From: Candidatus Allofournierella pullicola | Lineage (GTDB): Bacteria > Bacillota > Clostridia > Oscillospirales > Ruminococcaceae | NCBI GenBank assembly: GCA_019114225.1 | Contig: DXFW01000023.1 | Span: 1 to 38,276, forward strand | Direction of reading: 5' to 3' | DNA length: 38,276 nt | Part shown: in pieces, positions 30,793 through 38,218 of the stretch | Layout of the letters: the number at the start of each line of letters is the position of its first letter | Numbering within the stretch: the first letter of the stretch is position 1 | Notes under the pieces: model-generated | The model's database searches: none | What the model saw: the letters and a program-made list of their open reading frames with translations, nothing else | Told to the model about the DNA's origin: nothing | Translations under genes and position numbers: made by a program

Positions 30793-31347
30793 GTGGAACG
30801 CACGGAACTCCGCCGCGCCGGCGGCGTGGAATACACCCTCACCCGCAAGCGGGTGAAAAATCTGAACCTGCGCCTTGCACCGGACGGCAGCGTGCGGGCC
30901 AGCGCCCCCCTGCGGGCCAGCGGCGCCGCGGTGGACGCTTTTGTGGCCGCCCACGCCGGCTGGGTGCAGAAGGCTCTGGCGCGCCAGCAAGCCGCCGAAG
31001 CCGCCCGGGCCGCCCTGCCCACCCCAACGGCGGCGGAGTGCCTGCCCTTGTTTGAGGCGGTGAGCGAGCGGGTGTTTCCCCGGTTCGAGAAGGTGCTGGG
31101 GGGCAAAAAGCCCGTGCTCAAGGTGCGGGACATGCGCACCCGCTGGGGCAGCTGCCACCCGGCCAAGCGGCAGATCACCCTGGCGGCGCGGCTGGCGCTG
31201 CAGCCGCCCCAGGCTATTGAATATGTGGTGGTGCACGAATACTGCCATTTTGTGCACCCGGACCACCAGGCCGGGTTCTGGGCGCTGGTAGAGAGCCTTC
31301 TGCCCGACTACAAGGCCCGCCGGGCCCTTTTGCGAAACGGGCGCTGA
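30793..31347 (+). CDS. YgjP/SprT-like (DUF45) zinc metallopeptidase
   Basis: A 184-residue protein with the DUF45/YgjP signature: VKNLNLRLAPDGSVRASAP near the N-terminus, then MRTRWGSCHPAKRQITL and the zinc site HExxH in VVVHEYCHFVHPDHQAGFW. The conserved WGSC and HEYxH pair define the family, whose members are believed to be cytosolic metal-dependent proteases; the substrate is unknown. GTG 30793 is chosen because a GGGGAG site lies 11 bases upstream. GTG 30781 has no room for one, and the earlier ATG codons overlap the promoter. A flippase gene follows 31 bases later. Confidence 0.88.
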   Translation: MERTELRRAGGVEYTLTRKRVKNLNLRLAPDGSVRASAPLRASGAAVDAFVAAHAGWVQKALARQQAAEAARAALPTPTAAECLPLFEAVSERVFPRFEKVLGGKKPVLKVRDMRTRWGSCHPAKRQITLAARLALQPPQAIEYVVVHEYCHFVHPDHQAGFWALVESLLPDYKARRALLRNGR

Positions 31348-31378
31348 ACGCCCACCATCCACGGAAAGGAAGATCCCT

Positions 31379-32797
31379 TTGGACGCAAAGTACAAACGCC
31401 TGGCGAACAACACCCTTTTGTTCGCCATCAGCAACTTTTCGGCAAAGCTGCTCAGCATTGTGCTGCAGCCCTACATCACCTTCGCCATGGGCCAGGTGGA
31501 AGAGGTGGGCATTACCAAGCTGGTGCAGAACATCGGCTCGCTGCTCATCCCTCTGGTGAGCATGGGGGTGAGCTATGCCATCATCCGCTTCGGCCTGGAC
31601 GAAAAGGTGAAAAAGGGCGCGGTGTTCACCGACGGCCTGCTCACCATCCTCACGGGCTTTTTCATCATGCTGTGCTGCTATCCGCTTTTGCGGTTCATCC
31701 CTCTGTTTGCCGAGTACGCGCCTTTCCTTTATATCCATGTGCTGGTGAGCTGCCTGCGCACCTGGTGCACCCAGTTCGTGCGCAGCCGCCAGCTGAACCG
31801 GCTGGTGGCGGTGGACGGCGTTTTGTGCAGCGCCACCAACCTGGGCTTCACCATCCTGTTCCTCTCCGGCTTCCACATGGGGGCCAAGGGCTATGTGCTG
31901 GCCATCATCTGCTCCGACGCGCTGAGCGCGCTGTTCGTCTTTTTCATCGCCGGGCTGGGGCGGTATCTGCGGCCCCGCTTCCACTCCACGGCGCTGTGGA
32001 AGCAAATGCTGGCCTATTCGCTGCCCATGGTGCCCGCCCAGATCAGCTTCTGGGTCATCAACGCCAGCGACCTGTTCTTTGTGCAGGCCATGTGCGACGG
32101 CTACCAGGACCAGGCCGGCACCTACTGGACCGGCCTTTTGGGCGTGGGCTATTTTCTGCCCACCATCCTCTCGGTGCTGGGCACCATCTTCTATGAGGCG
32201 TGGCAGCTCTCCGCCGTGACCGAGCTGGAGGGCCGTCAGCGGTTCTTCAGCCGGGTGTTCGGCCTCTACCAGAGCCTTCTGTTCTGCTGCTGCGCGGGCA
32301 TTATCCTTTTGTGCCGCCCGCTGATGTTCATCTTCAAAGCCAACTTCTTCGACGCCTGGCAGTTCGTGCCCCTGCTGGCCATCGGCACCCTGTTCAGCTG
32401 CCTGAACCAGTTCCTCAACAGCATTTACATGGTGGAAAAGCGCAGCACTCTCTCCCTTTACACCATGCTGGCGGGCGCGCTGGTCAACTGCCTGCTCAAC
32501 TGGCTGTTCATCCCGGTGATGGGCCCCGTGGGCGTGACCCTGGCCAGCTTCCTGAGCTACTTCGTGGTGTTCATCCTGCGGGCGGTGAACACCCGGGGCC
32601 TGCTGGCCATCGACTTTGCTCCCCTGCGCCTTACCTTCAACCTGACCATGGTGCTGGCCGAGGCCGGGTTGATGATCTACCAGACCCCCTACTGGCCTTT
32701 GTGGTGCACCCTCATCACCGTGGGCGTGTGCGCCTTCAACTTCCAGGGCGTGGTGGGGATCGTTCTCCAGCTTTTGGGCAAACGCCGCCGCGCTTGA
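31379..32797 (+). CDS. Polysaccharide flippase (MATE/MVF, Wzx-like)
   Basis: An integral membrane protein of 472 residues with about 12-14 hydrophobic segments and the usual start of this family, YKRLANNTLLFAISNFSAKL then LQPYITFAMG. Such proteins move undecaprenyl-linked sugars across the membrane for capsule, exopolysaccharide or teichoic-type polymers. No glycosyltransferase is adjacent, but an O-antigen ligase/polymerase-like gene lies 1 kb away on the other strand. TTG 31379 follows AAAGGA by 8 bases. Co-transcription with the metallopeptidase is likely (31-base gap). The stop codon overlaps the -35 of the next promoter. Confidence 0.87.
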   Translation: MDAKYKRLANNTLLFAISNFSAKLLSIVLQPYITFAMGQVEEVGITKLVQNIGSLLIPLVSMGVSYAIIRFGLDEKVKKGAVFTDGLLTILTGFFIMLCCYPLLRFIPLFAEYAPFLYIHVLVSCLRTWCTQFVRSRQLNRLVAVDGVLCSATNLGFTILFLSGFHMGAKGYVLAIICSDALSALFVFFIAGLGRYLRPRFHSTALWKQMLAYSLPMVPAQISFWVINASDLFFVQAMCDGYQDQAGTYWTGLLGVGYFLPTILSVLGTIFYEAWQLSAVTELEGRQRFFSRVFGLYQSLLFCCCAGIILLCRPLMFIFKANFFDAWQFVPLLAIGTLFSCLNQFLNSIYMVEKRSTLSLYTMLAGALVNCLLNWLFIPVMGPVGVTLASFLSYFVVFILRAVNTRGLLAIDFAPLRLTFNLTMVLAEAGLMIYQTPYWPLWCTLITVGVCAFNFQGVVGIVLQLLGKRRRA

Positions 32798-32822
32798 CAG
32801 GCGGGCAAACAGAGGCTATACT
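32794..32822 (+). promoter_or_regulatory. Strong sigma-A promoter of the flavoprotein-rubredoxin gene
   Basis: TTGACA (32794-32799), a 17-base spacer and TATACT (32817-32822). The -35 contains the stop codon of the flippase gene. Confidence 0.8.
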
Positions 32823-32866
32823 ATAAGCAGTAATAATTCCTGTTTTACGGAAAGGACGGCAGAACG

Positions 32867-33499
32867 ATGGATATGACAGCGCTTTACAAACTCAGCTGCG
32901 GGCTGTATGTCATCACCACGGTGGACGGCGGCCGGGGGGTTGGCTGCGTGGTGAACACGGTGACCCAGGTGACCGCCGAGCCGGTGCAGGTGATGGTGGC
33001 CATCAACAAGGAAAACTTCACCGCCGGGGCGGTGCAGCGCGCCGGGCGGTTCGCCGTGTCGGTGCTGACCGAAAGCGCCCCCATGGAGCTGATCGGGCGG
33101 TTCGGCTTCCGCTCCAGCAAGGACGAGGACAAGTTCGAGGGCCTCAAAGCCGTGGAGTTCAAGGCGCTGCCCTGCCCGGCGGAGCATGTGAACGCGGTGC
33201 TGGTGTGCAAGGTGAAGGAGACGGTGGACGCGGGCACTCACCTTTTGTTCATCGCGGAGGTGGAGGACGCCGAGACTCTCTCCAAAGAGCCCTCCATGAC
33301 CTACGCCTACTACCACCAGGTGAAAAACGGCCTGACCCCGCCCAAGGCCAGCAGCTACCAGGCTGCCGCGCCGGCCCCCGCCGCTGTCACCCGCTGGCAG
33401 TGCTCGGTGTGCGGCTACATCTACGAGGGCGAAGAGCTGCCCGCCGGCTTTACCTGCCCGGTGTGCAAGCAGGGCGCCGAGGTGTTCAAGAAGATCTGA
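32867..33499 (+). CDS. Flavin reductase-rubredoxin fusion (high-molecular-weight rubredoxin)
   Basis: A 210-residue two-domain redox protein. Residues 1 to about 155 form an FMN-binding flavin reductase domain (LYKLSCGLYVITT, VQVMVAINKENFTA, FAVSVLTESAP). After an Ala/Pro linker, residues about 170-210 form a rubredoxin-like iron site with CxxCGY in WQCSVCGYIYEG and CPVC in FTCPVCKQGAEVF. The order matches Moorella Hrb, which accepts electrons from NAD(P)H and passes them to diiron flavoproteins that detoxify oxygen or nitric oxide. An AAAGGACGGCAGAACG leader precedes the ATG. It is a monocistronic gene with a strong promoter. Confidence 0.9.
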   Translation: MDMTALYKLSCGLYVITTVDGGRGVGCVVNTVTQVTAEPVQVMVAINKENFTAGAVQRAGRFAVSVLTESAPMELIGRFGFRSSKDEDKFEGLKAVEFKALPCPAEHVNAVLVCKVKETVDAGTHLLFIAEVEDAETLSKEPSMTYAYYHQVKNGLTPPKASSYQAAAPAPAAVTRWQCSVCGYIYEGEELPAGFTCPVCKQGAEVFKKI

Positions 33500-33507
33500 C
33501 GGTATAC

Positions 33508-33824
33508 CAAAAGGCCGTGCCCCCCAACGCCGGGGTGGCATAAGAAAACGGCGGTTCTGCCGTAGGATTTTGGCGCATAAAACACGCAGAGCAGCCCCCC
33601 AAGCCACCAAGGCTTGAGGGGCCGCTCTTTGTGCTTTTTTCATCCAAAATCCTGGGGCAGAACTGCGTAGCACCAGGAAGCGGGCGATTTTGATGGGAGC
33701 GCAAGGAAAAGCGCCGCAGGCACCCTTGGTGGTTGTCAAGGCGCTTTGACGCCGCGATACCGCAAAAGCGCCCGCTTCCCGGCGCCGTTTTCTTACGGCA
33801 CCCCGGCTAAAGCCGGGGGCTTTT
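33508..33824. repeat. Nested inverted-repeat element (three-way-junction fold)
   Basis: No gene is visible between 33500 and 33869. An outer inverted repeat (33529-33553 with 33783-33807, 23 of 25 paired) encloses two arms: 33555-33573 with 33644-33662 (17 of 19), and 33676-33686 with 33769-33779 (11 of 11), the latter holding an inner pair 33708-33715 with 33740-33747. Ends extend the outer stem imperfectly to about 33508 and 33824. As RNA or single-stranded DNA this would fold as a three-way junction. It could be a species-specific MITE or repeat, or a structured RNA. No transposase is present. Confidence 0.72.
33588..33640 (+). terminator. Terminator-like hairpin inside the repeat element
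   Basis: AGAGC (33588-33592), CCCC and CAAGCC (33596-33605) pair with GGCTTG, GGGG and GCTCT (33611-33628), followed by TTTGTGCTTTTTT. It forms the tip of one arm and may end the flavoprotein-rubredoxin transcript. Confidence 0.55.
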
Positions 33825-33869
33825 GTATTCAGCAGGCCAGCCCGCGCAAACCGGGGCCGGGGCGCAGGT

Positions 33870-35228
33870 TCATGGCCGATTTTCCGTTTTTATCATGGAG
33901 AGGGGGAGCTTTTGATTTTTCCCGAACAGGGCGATCCCCAGAAGCGCCAGCGGAAAGACCGGCAGCAGGATGTGTTCACACACCAGCTGGAAGCCAAACC
34001 CGACGCACATGATGGCAAGGCCCCAGTTTTCTCTGCCGGAGCGCAGCAGCCGCCGGATGGTGAGCCAGAATCCCCCCAGCAGCACCGCCAGAAAAAGCGG
34101 CCCGCCCATGAAAAAGAGGAACCCATAGCCCAGGTCCACCAGATGGTAATTGTGCAGCCCCAGCGCCGCGTCTGCCTGCCATATGCTTAAGTCTGCGCTG
34201 TTCCCCCAAGTAGCAGTGCCGTCCACAGCTGTGCCAAGCCACTCCCATCCGCCGTAATTCCACGCGCGGTTGAAAAACCACAGCCGTCCGGAAAGCGCCT
34301 TGTCGGCAAGACTCAGGATATTAAAGCGCCCATAGAAAACGCCCATCCAAAGGCTGACCACCCCCAGCACCGGCCAGCTCAGGGCAAGGCACTCCCGGCA
34401 AAAACCGGTTTCAAAAACGCGGGGACACATGCGGCTGGCCGCGGCCAGCACCACCATGACCGCCGCCACCCCCACTGCCGTGCGGCTGTAGGGCACAAGA
34501 TACAGGAACACCAGCGCTGCCACACCCACCAGCGTGTCCCACCAGCGCCAGGCGGGATACCGCAGGGCAATGTAGAGAGCCAGCGCGGTGACCACCGCCA
34601 CCCCCAGGGAATTGGGGTGGGAGTAACCCAGGCCCATGCGGTCTGTCCAGCCGAACAGGTTATCCGGGATACGTCCGGCCAGCGACAGCGCTGCATGAAC
34701 AGCAATGTCTGCCAGAGAGAGGATCAGCGCCAGCCGCAGTTTGCCGGCCAGGCGCACATCCTTAAACATAACGATCACACAAACCGGGTAGCACAGATAG
34801 TTTGCATACCCACCCACATTGGGCACGATCAGTGCAAACAGGCCCATCAGCGCCGCCAGCGCCGCCAGCTGCCGGCCCGAATACTCCGTGCAGCCCAGTC
34901 CCTTTGCCAGCACCAGCGCACAGGAAAGCGCCGCCTGCACCACCGCAGGCCATGCCTCGCTCATACCCGGTGCAGCCTGGTCGATGAGCAGGCCCACCGC
35001 AGACCAGCATAACTCCGACACAAGGAAGGCGTATGCCAGCGCCTCGCCCACGCGGGGCCGGACCCGGGGCAGCAGGTGCGGGAAAAACAGTTCCTCGTTT
35101 TTCCAGCGCTCAAGGAGCGCCGCCCCCACCGGCCGGCGGCGGACGGCGGCGCTCGCCGCGATCCAGAGCGTTTCCAGCAGGGCAGCGCCCAGAAGCCCTG
35201 CTGCCAAAAGATAAAACGTGATCTTCAT
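33870..35228 (-). CDS. O-antigen ligase/polymerase-like membrane protein
   Basis: A 452-residue membrane protein with about 11 hydrophobic helices and one large outer loop (about residues 310-370, with FNRAWNYGGWEWLGTAVDG), the topology of Wzy polymerases and O-antigen ligases. The block GLGYSHPNSLGVAVVTALALYIALRYP is typical, and so is LVPYSRTAVG. These enzymes join or polymerise undecaprenyl-linked glycans on the outer face. Low sequence conservation makes the exact role uncertain. ATG 35228 has AAGGA 7 bases upstream; the longer frame to 35348 crosses the promoter. It is a single gene. Confidence 0.72.
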   Translation of the reverse strand: MKITFYLLAAGLLGAALLETLWIAASAAVRRRPVGAALLERWKNEELFFPHLLPRVRPRVGEALAYAFLVSELCWSAVGLLIDQAAPGMSEAWPAVVQAALSCALVLAKGLGCTEYSGRQLAALAALMGLFALIVPNVGGYANYLCYPVCVIVMFKDVRLAGKLRLALILSLADIAVHAALSLAGRIPDNLFGWTDRMGLGYSHPNSLGVAVVTALALYIALRYPAWRWWDTLVGVAALVFLYLVPYSRTAVGVAAVMVVLAAASRMCPRVFETGFCRECLALSWPVLGVVSLWMGVFYGRFNILSLADKALSGRLWFFNRAWNYGGWEWLGTAVDGTATWGNSADLSIWQADAALGLHNYHLVDLGYGFLFFMGGPLFLAVLLGGFWLTIRRLLRSGRENWGLAIMCVGFGFQLVCEHILLPVFPLALLGIALFGKNQKLPLSMIKTENRP

Positions 35229-35301
35229 ATTCCATTCCTTCAGCGTGTTTTCACAATCACTCCCGCCCTTCCAAAGCGGTTTGGAAGCGGGATATGTTTT
35301 T

Positions 35302-35330
35302 ATTATAAGGGAAATAAGTCGATGTTTCAA
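35302..35330 (-). promoter_or_regulatory. Promoter of the O-antigen ligase-like gene
   Basis: Minus strand TTGAAA (35330-35325), a 17-base spacer and a perfect TATAAT (35307-35302), 74 bases before ATG 35228. It is back to back with the promoter at 35351. Confidence 0.78.
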
Positions 35331-35350
35331 CTGCGCCGTTCCGCGCACAA

Positions 35351-35379
35351 TTGAGATGACCCGGGATTTATGCTATACT
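35351..35379 (+). promoter_or_regulatory. Promoter of the lipoprotein gene at 35449
   Basis: TTGAGA (35351-35356), a 17-base spacer and TATACT (35374-35379) with a TGC extension. A second TGT-TATACT at 35408-35416 could be an additional extended -10 start. Confidence 0.68.
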
Positions 35380-35448
35380 GGTTTTAGGCAGTCAAGACCC
35401 TCACCCATGTTATACTGAATGTAAAAATGCACGAGAGGTATACATTTT

Positions 35449-36462
35449 ATGAAAAAGCTGTCGACTCTTGCCGCCTGCGCTTTGGCCGCCCTGCTGCTGG
35501 CCGGGTGCAGCGAGCGCACCTATTCCGGCACCCTCACCGCACCGGGGGACGAGGCCGCCCGTACCTTTACCCTGCAAGGGGAAGGAGGCGCCGTCTTTTC
35601 CGTCAAGGTTGCGGAAAATATTCCGGTGGTGGCCTGGCCGGAAGGGACCGAACCCGGCGACCTCTATTCCGGGCGCTGGCCCGCTCTGCGCCTTTCGGTC
35701 AAGGGGCGCACTTCCCTTTTCGGCGAGCCTGTGACCCTGACGGCCAGCAGCGTACAAATTGACGCGGCACAGCAACCGCAGGGTCTGACCCTTGCCGACG
35801 GCACTTCCCTGTCGGTCTGGCAGGCCAGCTTTGACCGGGAGTACTGCGCCCCGGACGGCACAGTGCTGCTGGAAGAGCGGCTGGGCAGTGAGGCCGCCGA
35901 CGCCGTGGAAAGCGTATCCGGCCTGACCGAAGAAGCCAAAGAAAATATCCTTGCCTTCTATGAAGCCCAGGGTATCCTGTATGACCTGCCCGCTCAGCTG
36001 GAAAGAGCCTGGGCCGCATACAAAGAAGAGGGCCAAGGTTTTGAACTTTACACTCTGGGGCAGGAAGTGAACCGCTGCGCCGAAAACAGCAGCACCCTCT
36101 GGCTCATCACCACGGTGACGCTGCCCCTGGGCGGGCGGGTGATCACCGAGGACCCCCTCTGCGCCGCCTTTGACACGGCCAGCGGCGAGGCTCTGGCCGC
36201 CGATGACCTGTTCACCTGCACCGGCGACGAATTGGCTGCCGCGCTGCTGGACGCTGCCGGCGTGACCGACGAGCCGCGGCGCAGCGAAATGCTGGCGGCC
36301 TTTGACGAAAGCCGGGTGGTGTTCCGCCCGGACGTGCTGGAGTTGTTCTACCCGGAGGGCGCTGTGCCCAGCGAGGAAACAGCCCTCATCCTCGGCCTTG
36401 ACTACACCGACGAAGTGAAAGCGTTGTTGCAGCCCCGGGCCCTGCCCCAAAAGGCAACGTGA
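35449..36462 (+). CDS. Lipoprotein of unknown function, possible DUF3298-like C-terminus
   Basis: A 337-residue secreted lipoprotein with signal peptide and lipobox LLAGC at about residues 16-20. Residues about 24-105 are beta-rich (YSGTLTAPGDEAARTFTLQG, then FSVKVAENIPVVAW), resembling a small OB or Sortase-partner fold. Residues about 120-330 contain TLPLGGRVITEDP and CAAFDTASGEALAADDLF, reminiscent of DUF3298. No catalytic motif is recognised. GAGAGG lies about 10 bases before ATG 35449. It is followed after 91 bases by trxA, without an evident terminator. Confidence 0.68.
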   Translation: MKKLSTLAACALAALLLAGCSERTYSGTLTAPGDEAARTFTLQGEGGAVFSVKVAENIPVVAWPEGTEPGDLYSGRWPALRLSVKGRTSLFGEPVTLTASSVQIDAAQQPQGLTLADGTSLSVWQASFDREYCAPDGTVLLEERLGSEAADAVESVSGLTEEAKENILAFYEAQGILYDLPAQLERAWAAYKEEGQGFELYTLGQEVNRCAENSSTLWLITTVTLPLGGRVITEDPLCAAFDTASGEALAADDLFTCTGDELAAALLDAAGVTDEPRRSEMLAAFDESRVVFRPDVLELFYPEGAVPSEETALILGLDYTDEVKALLQPRALPQKAT

Positions 36463-36553
36463 CAAAATCACGGTAAACGCTGCCCGTTTGGGGTATGCTA
36501 TGAGCGTAAGGTAAACAAAGAGGCGGCAGACCCGCCGAAAGGAGATAGAAACG

Positions 36554-36865
36554 ATGAGCGTTGTGCATGTGGATTCCAAGAATTTTGAGGCCGAGGTGCT
36601 GCACAGCACCCAGCCGGTGCTGCTGGACTTCTGGGCCACCTGGTGCGGCCCCTGCCGTATGCTGGCCCCGGTGCTGGACGAGATCGCCGCCGAGAAGGCC
36701 GGCGAGGTGAAGGTGTGCAAGCTGGACATTGACCAGAGCCCCGAGCTGGCCACTCAGTACGGCGTGATGAGCATTCCCACCCTGATGGTCTTCAAGAACG
36801 GCCAGGTGGTGAACAAGAGCGTGGGCCTGGTGCCCAAGGCCGCAGTGGAAAAGCTGCTGGGCTGA
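36554..36865 (+). CDS. trxA: Thioredoxin
   Basis: A 103-residue cytosolic dithiol reductant with the active site WCGPC in LLDFWATWCGPCRMLAP and the conserved cis-Pro in MSIPTLMVFKNGQ. Full family length, no signal peptide. AAAGGAG lies 10 bases before the ATG. A -10-like TATGCT occurs at about 36494-36499, but the -35 is weak, so it may be read from the lipoprotein promoter. A strong palindromic terminator follows. No thioredoxin reductase is in the window. Confidence 0.95.
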   Translation: MSVVHVDSKNFEAEVLHSTQPVLLDFWATWCGPCRMLAPVLDEIAAEKAGEVKVCKLDIDQSPELATQYGVMSIPTLMVFKNGQVVNKSVGLVPKAAVEKLLG

Positions 36866-36888
36866 GCCACAAGATTCCAAAGCAAAAC

Positions 36889-36922
36889 AAAACTCCCCCG
36901 GCGGGCCCGCCGGGGGAGTTTT
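36889..36922. terminator. Perfect 34-bp palindromic bidirectional terminator
   Basis: AAAACTCCCCCGGCGGG and its exact reverse complement are contiguous (36889-36905, 36906-36922), with T-runs on both strands. It separates trxA from the convergent anti-sigma-like gene. Confidence 0.88.
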
Positions 36923-36936
36923 CTGTTGCGCAAAAT

Positions 36937-37515
36937 TCAGCCCTTTGCCGCCTGGCGGAACAGACCGATGAGGGTCTCCACCTCGCTGACGTCGCCGGTG
37001 TAACTGAAGGAAAAGCCCTCGTCCGTCCAAACGGCATAGGGGCTGCCCTCAAAGGTGCGGCATTCCACCTGTACGCCGGACATTTCCCGTGTCCCCACCG
37101 TTTCGCCGCCGTAAATGCCGCTCACGTCCTCGCTGCCGTACTGCACGCGGAACAGCGAACCGTCGGCGTATTCCACCTGCCCCAGCACCGGGTAGCCCTG
37201 CACCACCAGCACCGAGAAAGCAGCAGTCTCCTTGTCCAGCACCGGGACGGGGAAATCCAGATACTCCTCCATCTCCTCCACGGTCTCCACAGTGATGATG
37301 GGGTTGGTGACTTCCACCGGCGCGGGGTCGGGCGTCAGCCCTTCATCGCCATGGAGCAGCACGGCGCCGCTCACCGCCGCAACGCACAGGCAGGCGGCCA
37401 CGGCTCCCCACCGGAGCCAGAGGGGCGCTTTGCGGCTCTTTTGATAGCCGGCGGCCTCCTCCACATAGCTGTCGTTCACTTCGCCCACAGCTTCCAGCAG
37501 TTTTTTTTCGTTCAT
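36937..37515 (-). CDS. Putative anti-sigma factor / membrane regulator of the adjacent ECF sigma factor
   Basis: A 192-residue protein with a cytosolic head of about 32 residues (MNEKKLLEAVGEVNDSYVEE), one membrane helix at about 34-54 (WGAVAACLCVAAVSGAVLL), and an outer domain with ITVETVEEMEEYLDFPVPVL and a DUF4367-like end. ATG 37515 overlaps the stop codon of the sigma gene by four bases, the usual layout of ECF sigma and anti-sigma pairs. The head is short for a classic zinc-binding anti-sigma domain and has no cysteine/histidine cluster, so its binding mode is unclear. Confidence 0.72.
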   Translation of the reverse strand: MNEKKLLEAVGEVNDSYVEEAAGYQKSRKAPLWLRWGAVAACLCVAAVSGAVLLHGDEGLTPDPAPVEVTNPIITVETVEEMEEYLDFPVPVLDKETAAFSVLVVQGYPVLGQVEYADGSLFRVQYGSEDVSGIYGGETVGTREMSGVQVECRTFEGSPYAVWTDEGFSFSYTGDVSEVETLIGLFRQAAKG

Positions 37516-38069
37516 ACAGACACTCCTTCCCCGGCCAGACGCTCTTTGAGCTTCTGCCGCATGCGCGCAAGGCGCACCGTGACGTTCTTTTCCGAAAGGC
37601 CCACCCGCCCGCCGATCTGGCGGCAGCTGTCCGCAAACCAGTAGCGGCGGAGAAAGATGACCTGGTCCTCCCGGCTCAAGGTGTCGAGAAAGCGCTCGAT
37701 GGACCGCGCCAGTTCCTTCGTTTCCAGCGTCTGCACCGTCTCGTCCGCGCCGGCAAGACATTCCTCCAGTTCCTCAAAGGGCACACAGCCGGCGGCGCTG
37801 CGCCGGGCCGCGTGCTTTTTGTAATAGGCGTTCAGAGAAATGTTGCGCACCACCCGGCACAGATAGGTCCGCAGCGGGGCGGGCCGCGCCGGCGGTATCG
37901 CCCGCCAGAGGCCGAGGTAGGCGTCGTTCACGCACTCCTCCGCGTCCCGGCGGTCGTTCAGGATGTTGAGCGCAAGGCTGCGGCACAGCCCGCCGTAGGT
38001 TTCGTCCAGCGCCCGCAGCGCTTCTTCCGACCGCGCCCAGAAAAGCCCGACGATCTGCCCGTCTTCCAT
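37512..38069 (-). CDS. ECF RNA polymerase sigma factor
   Basis: A 185-residue sigma factor with region 2 at about residues 22-90 (NDRRDAEECVNDAYLGLWRAIPP, YLCRVVRNISLNAYYKK) and region 4 at about 130-180 (LSREDQVIFLRRYWFADSC then VGLSEKNVTVRLARMRQKLKE). It is coupled to the putative anti-sigma gene. ATG 38069 is preferred because GGAGG lies 11 bases upstream; GTG 38078 is only two bases from it. A possible self-recognised promoter is at 38106-38132. It is unrelated in promoter element to the sigma island at 12-16 kb. Confidence 0.9.
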   Translation of the reverse strand: MEDGQIVGLFWARSEEALRALDETYGGLCRSLALNILNDRRDAEECVNDAYLGLWRAIPPARPAPLRTYLCRVVRNISLNAYYKKHAARRSAAGCVPFEELEECLAGADETVQTLETKELARSIERFLDTLSREDQVIFLRRYWFADSCRQIGGRVGLSEKNVTVRLARMRQKLKERLAGEGVSV

Positions 38070-38105
38070 GATGTTCACCGCCTCCTTTCGGCTTTCACCC
38101 GTTAT

Positions 38106-38132
38106 ACTACGGTTTTGCGTGCGAATGCTACA
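38106..38132 (-). promoter_or_regulatory. ECF-like promoter of the sigma/anti-sigma pair
   Basis: Minus strand TGTAGC (38132-38127), 15 bases, CGTAGT (38111-38106), resembling the TGTAAC/TGAAAC-N16-CGT pattern of Firmicute ECF factors but one base shorter. A TATAAC overlaps the -10. The start codon lies 37 bases downstream. Confidence 0.45.
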
Positions 38133-38160
38133 CGTTTTTTGAAAAGGCTATGTCACAACA

Positions 38161-38218
38161 AACAGTTGATAAATAGCCATTTTTATAGGGGAGTATCAGA
38201 ACTCCCCTACAAACTGTT
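38161..38218. repeat. AT-rich inverted repeats at the right edge
   Basis: The last 120 bases are clearly AT-rich and hold no gene I can support. TAGGGGAGT (38186-38194) pairs perfectly with ACTCCCCTA (38201-38209), and AACAGTT (38161-38167) pairs with AACTGTT (38212-38218). The composition break suggests the start of acquired DNA or a mobile-element end, which is inferred. Confidence 0.5.
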
